Positions 1-9,755 of a DNA stretch of 64,000 bases are shown piece by piece. Position numbers and translations under genes: made by a program. Location of the stretch: contig NZ_BDBP01000041.1 in NCBI RefSeq assembly GCF_001613045.1, forward strand, positions 1-64,000. Reading direction: 5' to 3'. Source of the stretch: Nocardia lijiangensis NBRC 108240. Its GTDB lineage: Bacteria > Actinomycetota > Actinomycetes > Mycobacteriales > Mycobacteriaceae. The notes beneath the pieces were generated by a model. That model was not told where the DNA came from. It saw only the letters and a list, made by a program, of their open reading frames with translations, and made no database searches. Numbering within the stretch: the stretch's first letter is position 1; each line of letters begins with the position of its first letter.

Positions 1-1135
1 GCGCCGCCGACACCGCGGCCTGCCCGCCGCGCTGTCGCGCCCGTAATGCCAGTTCCTCCAGCTGCGCCGCCAAGTCCTCGTCGGGCTGCAAGGTGAGCGC
101 GGCCAGATGCCAGGCGCGCCGGTCGATATCGGATGCCTCGGCCAGCGCCCGGTGCGCGGATATCCGCGCGGCCACACCACAGGCCGTGATCACCGCGGCA
201 CGCACCAAAGGGTGGTGGAATTCGACGCCCTCCGGATGCACCTGGATCAGCCCAGCGCGCTCGGCTTCGGCGAAGTCAGCCAGTGCGGCGCCGAGCTGGC
301 CGACCGCGTATTCCAGCACAGGCAACTCGTCGTAGTTGGCGAGCGCCGCGACCAACAGACAGAGGCGGGTGGCCGGAGCGAGGCCCGAGATCCGGTTACG
401 GAAGCCGATCAGTACCCGATCGGTCACCGGCCCCGCCGATGGGACCAGCATCAATCCCAGGGCGCCGCGGCGCTGCCAAGGCGTGAGCATCCGGGGAATC
501 TCGATCAGTGCGAGCGGATTGCCCTCGGCCTCGGCGAGTAACCGATCGCGTACCGCCGGCGGCAGATCGTCCGCGTGCTCGGCAAGCAGGCGCCGGGCCG
601 CACCGTCGTCGAGCCGGCCCACTCGCAGCTCGGGCAACCCTGGTGCGCGCAACCCGTCTTCCCGCGTGGCGAACAGCACCACGACAGGCTCGGCATGCAG
701 GCGCCGGGCGGCGAACAGCAGGGCATCCGCCGACTCGCCGTCCAGCCACTGCGCATCGTCGATCACACAGACCACCGGGCCGGCCGCCGACAGCTCGACC
801 AGCAGGCCCAGAGTCGCGAGTCCGACGAGGAACCGGTCGCCCCGGGTGGAGCCGGTGAGGCCGAGCGCACCGCGCAACGCCTCGCTCTGCTGCCGCGGCA
901 ACGTGTCGATCTGATCGAGGACCGGCCGAAGCAGCAGATGCAGAGCCGCGAACGGCAGATCGGACTCGGACTCCACCCCGGTCACCCGCAGCACCCGCGC
1001 CTGCACTCGCCGGGCCGCGGCGTCCAGCAGCGCCGACTTCCCGATACCGGCCTCGCCCCGCACGATCAGCGCGCCACACCGGCCCTCCAGCAACTCCCCC
1101 AGGACGGTCAGCTCCGCGCGGCGTCCATACAGCAT
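1..1135 (-). CDS. LuxR-type large ATP-binding regulator, N-terminal part (runs off left edge)
   Basis: The reading frame opens with ATG at 1135 (MLYGRRAEL) and is still open at base 1, so only about 378 N-terminal residues are present. It begins with an AAA/NACHT-type nucleotide-binding domain: Walker A GEAGIGKS lies at about residues 25-32, and a Walker B-like VVCVIDDAQWLDGES follows around residue 120. This layout is typical of MalT/LAL-type regulators, which end in a LuxR helix-turn-helix; that domain would lie outside the window. It has no visible operon partner here. The family call is fairly secure, but the ligand and target genes cannot be read from the sequence. Confidence 0.8.
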   Translation of the reverse strand, partial: MLYGRRAELTVLGELLEGRCGALIVRGEAGIGKSALLDAAARRVQARVLRVTGVESESDLPFAALHLLLRPVLDQIDTLPRQQSEALRGALGLTGSTRGDRFLVGLATLGLLVELSAAGPVVCVIDDAQWLDGESADALLFAARRLHAEPVVVLFATREDGLRAPGLPELRVGRLDDGAARRLLAEHADDLPPAVRDRLLAEAEGNPLALIEIPRMLTPWQRRGALGLMLVPSAGPVTDRVLIGFRNRISGLAPATRLCLLVAALANYDELPVLEYAVGQLGAALADFAEAERAGLIQVHPEGVEFHHPLVRAAVITACGVAARISAHRALAEASDIDRRAWHLAALTLQPDEDLAAQLEELALRARQRGGQAAVSAA

Positions 1136-1348
1136 GACACTCCAAGATGAAACGTGAGTCCGTAAATCGTGCACCGCACGGTCACTACGGCTCAGTGCCG
1201 GCGGCCGTGCCGGAGCGACCGCCGACCGGGCCGGCACCACTGGGAAGGCACCGGTTTGTTCCGCCACCTGCCATCGGCGACATGATAGAAGTCGGACCGA
1301 GCAGCCGGTGCCTGTTCGACCGGTGACATCCGCGTGATCTGCACGCGC

Positions 1349-1906
1349 TCATTCACACCTGGCCCCAGCGGATGCCTCGGTGACACACTGTGCGGCAGGA
1401 TCCGAGGCCTCCGCGTATCCCCGGTGCAGGCGGCGTTCATTCCCGCCGTTCCCGGCTTTCTCATCGCCCCGGCGCTCGGGAGCGGAAACGACCTGGTCCA
1501 GGGCACCGAGCAGTTCGGCGAACCGGACGCGGCCGTCTTCACCGAGCGCGTCCAGGACGAGATCGTTGATCACCTCGAAAACCTGTTGGGCACGAGCCGT
1601 GGTCTCGGCTCCGTGGGGTGTCAGGAAAAGGGCCGCGGCCCGCGAATCGTTTTCGCTGATACGCCGCTCGACGAGGCCCGCGTCCACCAGACGACCGACC
1701 CCGGCAACGAGGGCGGATTCGCCGAGGCGCAGTCGCCGGGCGACATCGCGTTGCGAGCAACCCGGATCGTCAGCAATGACAGCCAAGATCCCGGATTGGG
1801 CGGTGGTGACATCCGCGGCTTCGGCCAGCAGCCGATCGGACCACTTACGGAAGGAATGTGCGACCTGCTGAATACGGCCGATCAGCCGGTACGGGTCCTT
1901 TGCCAT
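1349..1906 (-). CDS. MarR-family transcriptional regulator
   Basis: A 185-residue winged-helix repressor. The DNA-binding core is visible in the middle: TTAQSGILAVIADDPGCS, then QRDVARRLRLGESALVAGV and the wing LVERRISENDSRAAALFLT, the classic MarR pattern. The start chosen is ATG 1906 (MAKDPYRLIG), preceded by an AGGA-like site; an in-frame ATG at 1963 would add 19 residues and is less likely. The C-terminus has an Arg/Glu-rich extension beyond the usual dimerisation helix. The plus-strand gene next to it is only an amidohydrolase remnant, so the original target may have been lost. Confidence 0.82.
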   Translation of the reverse strand: MAKDPYRLIGRIQQVAHSFRKWSDRLLAEAADVTTAQSGILAVIADDPGCSQRDVARRLRLGESALVAGVGRLVDAGLVERRISENDSRAAALFLTPHGAETTARAQQVFEVINDLVLDALGEDGRVRFAELLGALDQVVSAPERRGDEKAGNGGNERRLHRGYAEASDPAAQCVTEASAGARCE

Positions 1907-1961
1907 TCCTGCCACCCAACTCGCATAGTTTTGTAGTGAAGTATATCCGAGTAGGGCTCCC

Positions 1962-2275
1962 ATGGGCGTAACAGATGTCTGGGCGCAGCAGGTGAGCCCG
2001 CGGATGGCCGCACAGCTGTTGATGGCCTCACCTGCTGCGCCGGACCGGCAAACGGTCCTCGGAGCTGGCGGCCGGCGTGGACGCCACGCTGCGGGAGATG
2101 GACGCCGCGGGTGTGGATCTGGCGTTGATGTCCGCATGGCACGCGCCGAGCGGGCCGTTGATCGGCAACGAGGACGTCGCGGCGCTCGTCGACCGAGCAC
2201 CGGACAGATTTCGCGGCCTAAGTATCCGCTGGCAGATCTCCAGCGCGCACGGTGCAGCAGCACCTACGCCTCGGC
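1962..2275 (+). pseudogene. amidohydrolase-2 family remnant
   Basis: Two adjoining frames read as one amidohydrolase-type N-terminus. Frame one from 1962 gives MGVTDVWAQQVSPRMAAQLL. After a shift near 2030-2060 the other frame gives DATLREMDAAGVDLALMSAW and then PDRFRGL. The similarity stops near 2220, well before the metal-binding half of the enzyme, so this is a frameshifted and truncated relic. It lies divergent to the MarR gene, a common position for a regulated target. The family call rests on recognising the N-terminal pattern. Confidence 0.55.
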
Positions 2276-2680
2276 GATGAGCCAACCGGAGGGCACCCTG
2301 CATCCGGTCATGTATCTGTTCCAGTACTCCGCGTGGAACGCGGAACATGCGCTGGCACGTGATCGATGTCGGCGAAGGCCTCGACTGCGTGAACAGGCAC
2401 GGCGTACCGGCGGCGGCACGACGTGAAATCGTCTGCGCCGCATAGTCATTATCTACGCTGGAGGGGCATCGGTGCCGGAATGGCGATGGCGTGGATGACG
2501 ACCAACGTCCCGTAAACAGCCGCCCCGGCGACCAGGTGGGTGCGCCGGTAGTACGTCGCCGGCACGGCAGTCTCGGCAACTCACTGAAATGGCTCCCCTA
2601 CTTAGCACGACAGTTGTATTTCGTTGTTTTGCATTGGTGTCGAGGCCGGGATAGCTTTCCTCGTTGCGTTGGGTGATGTT
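2276..2680. other. non-coding/decayed stretch
   Basis: No intact gene is seen. On the minus strand at about 2450-2575 one frame reads like the end of a small membrane protein (THLVAGAAVYGTLVVIHAIA). It has no start or upstream part and may be a relic. Confidence 0.35.
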
Positions 2681-3195
2681 GTGGCCGAGGATGTTTCGGC
2701 GTGGCGGGTGGGTTTCGATGGGGTGTTCGCTCGGGTGGCTGGGGTGTTCTATCGGGCGGAGCCGCGGCGGTGGGCGCGGGCGTATCTGACGGGGGCTGGC
2801 GCCGGTGGAGCGGAAGAACTCGTGGCAGTTGTCCGAGGCCGCCGGGCAGGTGGATCCGAGCCGGTTACAGCATTTCCTGAATCGGTCGCGATGGGATGCC
2901 GATGAGCTGCGTGATCGTCTGCGTTCGTATGTGGCCGAGGCGCTGGCCTGCCCGGATGGCGTCTTGGTCCCGGACGAGACCGGGTTTCTGAAGAAGGGTG
3001 TGAAGTCGGCGGGGTGCAACACCAGTATTCGGGCACGGCCGGGCGAGTGGAGAATTCCCAGCTCGGGGTGTTCCTGGCCTATGCCGGGCGCTCAGGGCGG
3101 GCGCTGATCGACCGAGAGCTCTACCTGCCTGAGTCGTGGATTGGTGACCGGGACCGCTGCACCGATGCCGGAATCCCTGAAAGCCAAGGCCACAG
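2681..3195 (+). pseudogene. IS701-family transposase remnant
   Basis: Three consecutive frames match the N-terminal half of the better-preserved transposase at 55110-56434. The pieces are EDVSAWRVGFDGVFARVAGV, then LQHFLNRSRWDADELRDRL with PDETGFLKKGVKSAG (containing the first catalytic Asp), then QYSGTAGRVENSQLGVFLAY and RALIDRELYLPESW. The sequence shifts frame near 2810 and 3010 and stops after GIPES, so it lacks the rest of the DDE core. It cannot be active. It diverges clearly from the 55 kb copy, so it represents an older, different insertion. Confidence 0.8.
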
Positions 3196-3580
3196 GACGG
3201 AAGCCTTCGAACAGGGTTTCCACCTCGGGTGTCTCCGGTGTTGATTGTTCGTCTCCATGTCGATAGACGGTCCAGACACGACCAGCTCACCAACACCTCC
3301 TTGACGACGGTTTCCGTTGCGCTACAGAGGATTTTGTACAGACTCGTTGCTCGACACCAGATAGACATCTCGCGAAGTCGGAGGTCGAGCCGCGAGCGGA
3401 CGACGCACTGAATGTCCGGCTGATCAGCGCCTTAATCTGGATCCGCATCGCAGCTCGTCCGTGGAAGCGAACCGCTTCGGCGTCCAAGTCAGACGAAGCG
3501 GCCGACAGTGTGCGACTCGGCAGCCGGCTGGTCGAACGTGTCGGTCGTGCGGCTGCGGAAGTTCGTCCATGAGATCAGGT
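3196..3580. other. no recognisable gene
   Basis: This stretch lies between the IS701 remnant and the pentapeptide gene. Its base composition is less GC-biased than the flanks. No frame shows family-like sequence, and no repeat or hairpin stands out. Confidence 0.4.
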
Positions 3581-4512
3581 CTACGGAACAGCACTGAGCG
3601 GCAGCTCGTATCCCCATGGCCATATCGTTTGATCGTTGGCACTCAGGCCATCGAAGTTCACGTCCGTCAGCTTTGCGCCGGAGAGGTCTGCACCGCACAC
3701 GTTCACGCTTCGCGCGTCAGCGCCTCGTAGGTCTGCTCCTCGAAGTTTTGCACCACTGAGGTTCGCGTCGCGCAGATCCGCCTCCCGCAGGTCAGTGAGG
3801 CTCAACTCTGCGCGTGTCAAGTCCGCAGCCCTCAAAACCACGCCGATTAGGTCCGCGCCGCGCAGATCGACGCCCTCGAGCGAGGACCGAAGCATTTCAG
3901 TGGATGCCCGCAACCAGGAGGTGGATTCCTCGGGTGGTAGTCGCCGCCGTGTAGCGATAACCCGCACAATGGTTTGCCGTACTTCATTCTCCCCAAATGC
4001 TTCGACAGAATTGCCAGCCTCGCCTGCCAGCTCCTTGACAGAAGGCGACCTAGGAACCCGGAGGTACGCGCGCAGTAGGTCAATACACACTTGCCGTTGC
4101 CTGGCATCACCGATGCTGTTCCAGTCGTCCCCGAGCGATGCCACTGCATAGATAGCGGCGAGCCGAACGGCAGCCGACGAGTGGGCGAGCTGTACCGTGA
4201 CGCTGGCATACCGATCGTGTAACGCCCGCACAATCTCCCGCTGATGGGCTTGCTCTCGCGCTGCCAGTTGTTCCTTCAGTGCCTTCTCCGCCTGTCTCTC
4301 CTCACTCGACCTGGTCTTGTGTTGGCTGTAAAGGTCAGCCCAGCTGCGGCGAGCACGCTGCCGCCCCCGATGACGGCTCCTTGCCCGGGCTGGAGGTCGC
4401 CCCACTGCAGGGCAACGAACACAAGCACGACCGCACATCCGGCCGCAATAGTGGCGAACACGACCAGCTTCACGCTCGTTGACGATCGCGACGTTGGATC
4501 TGCTCCACGCAC
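3581..4512 (-). pseudogene. membrane-anchored pentapeptide-repeat protein, split by a frameshift
   Basis: From a GTG at 4512 the first frame encodes two membrane segments (LVVFATIAAGCAVVLVFVAL and GAVIGGGSVLAAAGLTF). Near 4331-4345 the homologous reading passes to another frame, WADLYSQHKTRSSEERQAEK. That frame continues through a coiled linker, a helical region (ALHDRYASVTVQLAHSSAAV) and a run of A(D/N)LxX pentapeptide repeats (LRGADL, LREADLRDANLSGAKLRGAD) to the stop at 3581. Related actinobacterial proteins have the two halves in one chain (family knowledge), so one base appears to be missing. Function is unknown. It could be a true pseudogene or a base-call error. Confidence 0.65.
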
Positions 4513-5599
4513 CCTTCGAGTGTCACTCAGGGCCTACGACAGCATCGCGTGTTTGCACATCTTGGCAAGGCAAGAAGTTCGCCGAGAGGTCGCGGCGCTG
4601 ATCGCACGAGTCAGTAGGCCGGGTCATAGTTCGAGCCTGATGCCTCTGGGTTATGACAGACACCGATGCGGCCATCTTCCGATGCCTGCCCCGACGGCCG
4701 GCAAACGTCACGTTTCTCGGACCGAGCTGACTTCATCCGAGGATGGGCAGCATTCAGGTCGATGAAACCGCATGCCGAGACGAGTCGCACTCCCGGCCAC
4801 TAAAGGTGGTGCGCCGATAGAAACGCTCCGGGTGAGCGTGCGCCCCACCCGGAGCAACTCCCTGTCTATCACTTGGTCCAAGCTGTCCGCACGCCTGGGC
4901 GGCCAAAGCTCTGCTCCAGGCGCCCTGCCGACGTCGATGTCTGCCGCGCCCCCACAGCGAGTGCTTGGGTGACGGTGACACCACTACGACTTGCTCGGCG
5001 ATCCGGGCATGTGACTATCCCCGGAGAAGGCGTCTGTGGGCGCAGGAGTGGCAGAACCCGCGACCAATGGAGTACAAGTCCATAGCTGATGGACAGCTTC
5101 ACCGCGACCGCGATGTGTTCGGATATATGTTTCCATCAGCATAAATCCCGAGAGACGAAGAACTCTCGGATGCGTTGGCGTTCTGCCACCTTCGACCATG
5201 TTGTGTTGAAAAAGTAGAGTAAATGTAGACCTCGATGAAGCCGATCTAGTGCGATTTCCGGTCCGCGGTTGGCCGCCTTTGCGGACCCGAACCCTATCGG
5301 GCAATCCTGCCGCAAGTAGAGCACGCACGGTCTCAGCTCCGCGAACAGCCCGTCGCGCCGTCAAAGTCCACGCCCTCGCCGATGCCGCCCTCGACTCATG
5401 CGCATGGGCGGTGCATCGGGTACGCCGCCTCGACAGCGGCCCCGCTCGAGCGTGCCGGGCCACCGAAATCGTGCACCGCGCGGTGACCGCGCCCAAGCCG
5501 CAGTCTTCGTGCGCCGGCGTTGTCAAGGTCACCCACCCCCAAGAAGGCCAAGTGACCGCGCCAATACACTTCCACCTCTTGACCGGCAGTCATGAGATG
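4513..5599. other. long stretch without a recognisable protein gene
   Basis: No frame on either strand resembles a known family, and no strong start sites were found. The left part (4513-5030) holds nothing notable. The right part contains the tRNA-like element described separately, followed by an AT-richer segment at 5110-5250 and then GC-rich sequence up to the operator at 5600. Confidence 0.4.
5045..5108 (-). tRNA. possible degenerate tRNA (anticodon-like TGT)
   Basis: On the minus strand three arms can be drawn. A D-like arm is AGCT/AGCT around a 7-base loop (5085-5099). An anticodon arm has a perfect 5-bp stem, ATGGA/TCCAT, and 7-base loop CTTGTAC (5067-5083). A T-like stem, GCGGG/CCTGC, has a 10-base loop beginning TTC (about 5045-5061). 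The loop is too long, and no acceptor stem pairs with the 3' side. At best this is a decayed tRNA, perhaps from a phage-type tRNA array. Chance resemblance is possible. Confidence 0.22.
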
Positions 5600-5620
5600 C
5601 TCTTAACTATTGTTCAAGAC
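5600..5620. promoter_or_regulatory. putative TetR operator (copy 1)
   Basis: The 21-bp site CTCTTAACT-ATTG-TTCAAGAC matches the motif found at 15866, 15898, 16689 and 16712 (consensus CTCTTGA-N7-TCAAGAG). It lies 26 bp before the start of the nitroreductase gene. Confidence 0.55.
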
Positions 5621-5645
5621 CTGTTTGCTGAGAGGCGCCCTACTG

Positions 5646-6260
5646 ATGACCGAACTGACCGCACCTGCCCTACCCGCCCTCGATCCCGCCGCGCGCGCGA
5701 CCTTGTTCACGGCGGCACGGACCGCGAACACCTTCTCCGACACCCCCGTCACCGACGCGGAGCTGACGCAGATTTGGGAGCTCGCCCGGTGGGCGCCCAC
5801 CGCGGCGAACACCCAGCCGTTGCGTGTGCTCTTCGTCGGCAAGGGTGCGGGCCGCACCCGGCTGGTCGAGCACATGGACGAGGGCAACAAGGCCAAGACG
5901 GCGGCCGCCCCAGCCGTCGCCGTCCTCGCGGTGGACACCCGCTTCCACGAGCATGTGCCGACCCTGCTGCCCTTCAAGCCCGAACTGGCCGGGCTCTTCG
6001 AAGCCAATGCGGAGCTGCGCACCGCCACCGGCGCGTTCAATTCGGCCCTGCAGGCGGGCTACTTCGTCTTGGCCGTGCGCAGCGTCGGTCTCGCCGCGGG
6101 GCCGATGGGCGGATTCGACCGCGCCGGAGTGGATTCGGCATTCTTCGCCGACGGCCACTGGCGATCGATCCTCGTCGTGAACATTGGACACCCCGACGAG
6201 AACGCGTGGCGCGAACGACTGCCTCGCTTGGCCCACGAGGACGTCGTGCGTTGGGCGTGA
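5646..6260 (+). CDS. RutE-like nitroreductase-family FMN oxidoreductase
   Basis: A 204-residue member of the nitroreductase fold, closest in pattern to RutE-type malonic semialdehyde reductases. The N-terminal motif FTAARTANTFSDTPVTDAEL is followed by ARWAPTAANTQPLRVLFV, which is the FMN-binding start of the family, and LAAGPMGGFDRAGVD forms the usual second FMN/substrate loop. Length agrees with the roughly 196-residue family. ATG 5646 follows GAGAGG at a good distance; upstream in-frame starts lack a binding site. It is co-directional with the hydrolase 43 bp downstream and carries the 21-bp operator upstream, suggesting TetR control. Its substrate in this cluster is unknown; reduction of an aldehyde or enoyl intermediate is a guess. 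Confidence 0.8.
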   Translation: MTELTAPALPALDPAARATLFTAARTANTFSDTPVTDAELTQIWELARWAPTAANTQPLRVLFVGKGAGRTRLVEHMDEGNKAKTAAAPAVAVLAVDTRFHEHVPTLLPFKPELAGLFEANAELRTATGAFNSALQAGYFVLAVRSVGLAAGPMGGFDRAGVDSAFFADGHWRSILVVNIGHPDENAWRERLPRLAHEDVVRWA

Positions 6261-6303
6261 CGCCCGCTGTCGAGCCTGCCGATTCCTTCTCGAGGAGAAC
6301 ACA

Positions 6304-7248
6304 ATGACCGACCTGCGCCATCATTATGTCGAGGTCAATCGCATCCGACTGCACTGCGTCGAGGCCGGAGAAGGCCCGACCGTCATCCTGTGTCACGGGT
6401 TCCCGGAACTCTGGTACAGCTGGCGCCATCAGCTTCCCGCACTGGCGCAGGCAGGCTACCGGGCCATCGCACTGGACATGCGCGGCCACGGCGAGTCCGA
6501 CGCTCCGGCGAACATTGAGGACTACGACGTGTGCCGCACGGTCGGCGACGTCATCGGCCTGATGGACGAACTCGGTATCGGCAGAGCGGCTTTCGTCGGC
6601 CACGACGCGGGCACGTTGACGGCCTATACTGCGGCGCTGATGCGACCCGATCGAGTGCGCGGTGTGATGGGGCTGTCGGTTCCCTATATTCCGCGGGGTC
6701 CGCTCAGTATTCTCGAATCGTTCGACGGCGCGGTCCCGCCCGGCTTCTACATGGTCTACTTCCAGGAGCCCGGCCGCGCCGAACGGGATCTCGAACGCGA
6801 CGTCACCGAAAGCCTGCGGCGCATCGTCTACGCCAACTCCGGCGAGAATCCGCACGTCCCCTTCCTCATGACGGTGCCCGAAGGCGGCACCCTGATCGAT
6901 GTGCTTCCCGCCCCCGCGGGCGCGATCGGCTTCCTGTCTGACGCCGACCTCGACGTCTACGCGACCGCCTACTCGCGCAGCGGATTTCGCGGCGGCCTCA
7001 ACGGCTACCGGGTGTTCCATCGCAACTGGGAGCTCACCGCCCCATGGAACGGCGCCGCACTGCCGGTGCCCTGCGGCTATGTCGGCGGCACCGCCGACAC
7101 GGTGTTGCACTTCCCCGGCTTTCGCGCCGCGGCGGAGGCGATGGGAACAGCGACCTTCCTGGACGGGGCCGGTCATTGGATTCAGGCGGAGCGACCGGAC
7201 GAGGTCAACGCCGCGCTGCTGTCGTTCCTCGGGTCGCTCCCGAGCTGA
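6304..7248 (+). CDS. alpha/beta hydrolase, epoxide hydrolase type
   Basis: A 314-residue alpha/beta-hydrolase. The oxyanion motif HGFPELWYSWRHQ lies at about residues 34-46. The nucleophile elbow is VGHDAGT (Asp, near residue 99), as in epoxide hydrolases and haloalkane dehalogenases rather than Ser esterases. The catalytic His is in GAGHWIQAERP near the C-terminus. RGHGESDAP is the typical strand-4 loop. ATG 6304 has GAGGAG seven bases upstream. It forms a two-gene unit with the preceding nitroreductase. The epoxide hydrolase activity is inferred from the Asp nucleophile and HGFPE motif; the true substrate is unknown. An IS110 element follows 54 bp after the stop. Confidence 0.85.
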   Translation: MTDLRHHYVEVNRIRLHCVEAGEGPTVILCHGFPELWYSWRHQLPALAQAGYRAIALDMRGHGESDAPANIEDYDVCRTVGDVIGLMDELGIGRAAFVGHDAGTLTAYTAALMRPDRVRGVMGLSVPYIPRGPLSILESFDGAVPPGFYMVYFQEPGRAERDLERDVTESLRRIVYANSGENPHVPFLMTVPEGGTLIDVLPAPAGAIGFLSDADLDVYATAYSRSGFRGGLNGYRVFHRNWELTAPWNGAALPVPCGYVGGTADTVLHFPGFRAAAEAMGTATFLDGAGHWIQAERPDEVNAALLSFLGSLPS

Positions 7249-7302
7249 CCGTCCGAGCGCGAAACCACCGCAAAGCTTCGCCGAGGAATCTCAATGACGA
7301 TG

Positions 7303-8598
7303 TCAAGCCGCGGCCGGGACTCCGGTGACGCTTGGGGGCTTGGTGTCGAAGGCGCGGTTGTCACGCAGCAGGGCCCACAGCACATCGACCAGGCGCCGGG
7401 CCAGCGCTAGGAGGGCCTGGGTATGAATGAGTCGTTCGGTGCGTTTGCGTTGGTAGAACGTTCGCGAGGGTCCCTCGTTGCGGATCGAGGACAGGGCGGC
7501 CATGAAGAACACGCGCCGCAGTCTGCGGTTGTAGCGTTCGGGCCGGTGCAGATTGCCGCTGATCCGGCCGGAATCGCGGGGCACCGGCACGAGCCCGGCG
7601 TAGGAGGCCAGCCGACCCGGGGTGGTGAACTCGGCCAGCGCGTCGCCGCCGGTGCTCACGAGGAAGTCGGTGCCCAGGTGCGGGCCCATGCCGGGCAGCG
7701 ACTCGATGATCGCCGCCTGCGGGTGGGTGCGGAAGCGGGTGGCGATGTGCTTGTCGAGGTCCTTGATCTCGCGATCGAGATCGAGCAGTTTGGCCGCGAG
7801 CCGCTTGATCAGTGTGGCGGTGGTGGCCTCGCCGGGCACGGCGATATCTTGAGTTTCCGCGGCGGCCACCCCCGCCGTGGCCATGGTGGCAATGCCTTTG
7901 CGCCATGCGTCGTTCTCGGTGAGATATGTTGCGACACCGCTGATTCCGGCGTCACGAATCTCTGCCGGGGTGCACAATCCGGCGACCAGGATCAGCGGCG
8001 AACGCGCCGAGTAGTCGAACGCGGCCTCCAACGCGGGAAAGATCGAGGCCAGCTTGGCGCGCAGCTGGTTGACCCCGCGCACCCAGTCGGCCATGAGGTC
8101 GGCGCGGTAGCTCGCCAGCTGGGTCAGCTCGGCGATCAGCTCGTCGGGCGCGGTCACCGGCGTCAGATCGTTGCGCATGCGGGCGGTGTCGGCGATGACA
8201 CGGGCGTCCTTGGCGTCGGTTTTGCCCTCACCGCGGAAGACGCCGGTCATGGTGGCCACCATGCGGCCGGGCACGTAGACCACCGACTCGCCGGCGCTCA
8301 GCAGCACCGTGATCAGCAGCGCGGCAAAGGGGCTGGTCAGATCGATCGCCCACCGCAACTCGATCCCGGTGTTGCGGGCGCGGTCGATCACCGCCTCGAT
8401 CGCCCGCTGGTCGTTGGCGAGTTTGCCCGACCAGCACACCTTGGCGTTCTCGTCGACCACGCACACGTGATGGTTGGCCTTGCCGACATCGATCCCGATC
8501 CAGAGCCGTTGACGCCGAACCACTCTCACACTCCCGTTCACGCCGCCGAAGCCCGTGGACAACCCCGCCATCAGGTCCCTAACCAGCACGAACCGCAT
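7303..8598 (-). CDS. IS110-family transposase
   Basis: About 431 residues. The N-terminal DEDD domain is clear: WIGIDVGKANHHVCVVDENA with the first Asp, and GEGKTDAKDARVIADTARM with the later acidic residues. The C-terminal transposase-20 domain carries IIESLPGMGPHLG, GRLASYAGLVPVPRDSG and NRRLRRVFFMAA. Length is normal for IS110 and the frame is intact, so it may be active. The start is uncertain: ATG 8598 is the most distal, but the conserved part begins about 32 codons later. IS110 elements lack long inverted repeats, so the ends cannot be placed. The insertion separates the nitroreductase/hydrolase pair from the FAH gene and may have split a longer operon. Confidence 0.9.
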   Translation of the reverse strand: MRFVLVRDLMAGLSTGFGGVNGSVRVVRRQRLWIGIDVGKANHHVCVVDENAKVCWSGKLANDQRAIEAVIDRARNTGIELRWAIDLTSPFAALLITVLLSAGESVVYVPGRMVATMTGVFRGEGKTDAKDARVIADTARMRNDLTPVTAPDELIAELTQLASYRADLMADWVRGVNQLRAKLASIFPALEAAFDYSARSPLILVAGLCTPAEIRDAGISGVATYLTENDAWRKGIATMATAGVAAAETQDIAVPGEATTATLIKRLAAKLLDLDREIKDLDKHIATRFRTHPQAAIIESLPGMGPHLGTDFLVSTGGDALAEFTTPGRLASYAGLVPVPRDSGRISGNLHRPERYNRRLRRVFFMAALSSIRNEGPSRTFYQRKRTERLIHTQALLALARRLVDVLWALLRDNRAFDTKPPSVTGVPAAA

Positions 8599-8747
8599 CA
8601 GATCTCAATAAGTGGCCGGAGCGTCCAGCACGGCGGGGCAGCCATTCCTCGGGAGCCACAACAGCGGCAAGCAATCATCAGCCACACCCCACCGTCCTGG
8701 GCATCCAGGGCACCAACCCCAGACAGCCACAAACTTAGGGAGACATC

Positions 8748-9614
8748 ATGCGTCTTTACACCACTGACCAGGGCATCGCCCGGGAGGACAGCCCCGGAGT
8801 ACTCACCGTCCTCGACCTCCCGTTCGCCGACGTCGGCGAACTTCTGCGCGGACCGGGTCTCGAACTCGCCGCGACGGCGCCGCCGAGGCAGATCGTGCCG
8901 CTGCGCCGAGTGAAACTCCATCCCGTTCTGCCGTGTCCCGGCAAGGTTCTCGCCGTTGGCCTCAACTACCCCAGCCATGCCGAGGAGGCACTGGAGAAGT
9001 TCGCCGAAGCCGGGCGCCACGACGTGACGCTGCCAACCGAGCCCAATGTGCAAGTCACGACCGGGTCCGCGGCGGCCGCGCACGACGGGCCGATCGTTCT
9101 GCCCGCGGTGGCGCCCGGCTACGTCGACTACGAGGGCGAGGTCGGCGCGGTGATCGGTCACCCTGCCACCGATGTCGGCGCAGGCGAAGCATGGCGTCAT
9201 GTCGCCGGGCTGACCGTGATCAACGACATCACCGCCCGCGACATCCAGCGCCGCGCCTACGCGGGTGATCCCATCGCCTCGATCGCGATCGCCAAGAGCT
9301 TCGACACGTTCAAGCCCATCGGCCCCTGCCTCGCGACGACCGACGAGTTCACCGAGCCCCTCGACCTGCGCATCCGGACCTGGGTTAATGGCGAACTGCG
9401 CCAAGACGATCGGACTGGCAACTTTCTGCACCGCATCCCGGAGCTCGTCTCGTACCTGTCCCGCTATCAGACACTGGAAGCCGGTGACGTCATCGCCACC
9501 GGAAGCCCGCGCGGGGCGGGCCAGTTCAACGAGCGCTTCCTGCGGCACGGAGATGTCGTGGATGTGGAAGTCGAAGGCGTCGGGATACTCAGCAATCATG
9601 TCCTGACAGCTTGA
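8748..9614 (+). CDS. fumarylacetoacetate hydrolase-family protein, copy 1
   Basis: A 288-residue FAH-fold enzyme. The metal/active-site core is visible: GLNYPSHAEEALEKF, then VDYEGEVGAVIG with the acidic ligands, GLTVINDITARDIQRR, and ATGSPRGAG near the end. Proteins of this type are hydratases, isomerases or hydrolases acting on ring-cleavage products of homoprotocatechuate or homogentisate. ATG 8748 is preceded by AGGGAG at five bases. It is the same length as, and closely similar to, the gene at 16771, so the two are paralogues. With the IS110 element just upstream, its native promoter may have been displaced. Confidence 0.86.
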   Translation: MRLYTTDQGIAREDSPGVLTVLDLPFADVGELLRGPGLELAATAPPRQIVPLRRVKLHPVLPCPGKVLAVGLNYPSHAEEALEKFAEAGRHDVTLPTEPNVQVTTGSAAAAHDGPIVLPAVAPGYVDYEGEVGAVIGHPATDVGAGEAWRHVAGLTVINDITARDIQRRAYAGDPIASIAIAKSFDTFKPIGPCLATTDEFTEPLDLRIRTWVNGELRQDDRTGNFLHRIPELVSYLSRYQTLEAGDVIATGSPRGAGQFNERFLRHGDVVDVEVEGVGILSNHVLTA

Positions 9615-9755
9615 TCGCACCCCTCAGGCGGCCCGCCCGGCGTTTGCCGCAGCGGGCCGCGCTATTCGTCGTGCCGCGCGCTATTCGTGATGCCGCACTG
9701 CGCCACGCTCGGCCGTAGCGGGAGAGCTCGCGGACCGAACTTTCGACGCAGCCGA

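Noticed and set aside
5249..6307. Long plus-strand frame overlapping the nitroreductase
   Set aside because: Its later part is Arg/Gly/Ala-rich shadow sequence of the nitroreductase frame; its first part resembles no family and lacks a binding site.
7423..8913. Long plus-strand open frame opposite the IS110 transposase
   Set aside because: It is the antisense of a GC-rich gene; the minus strand carries all IS110 motifs.
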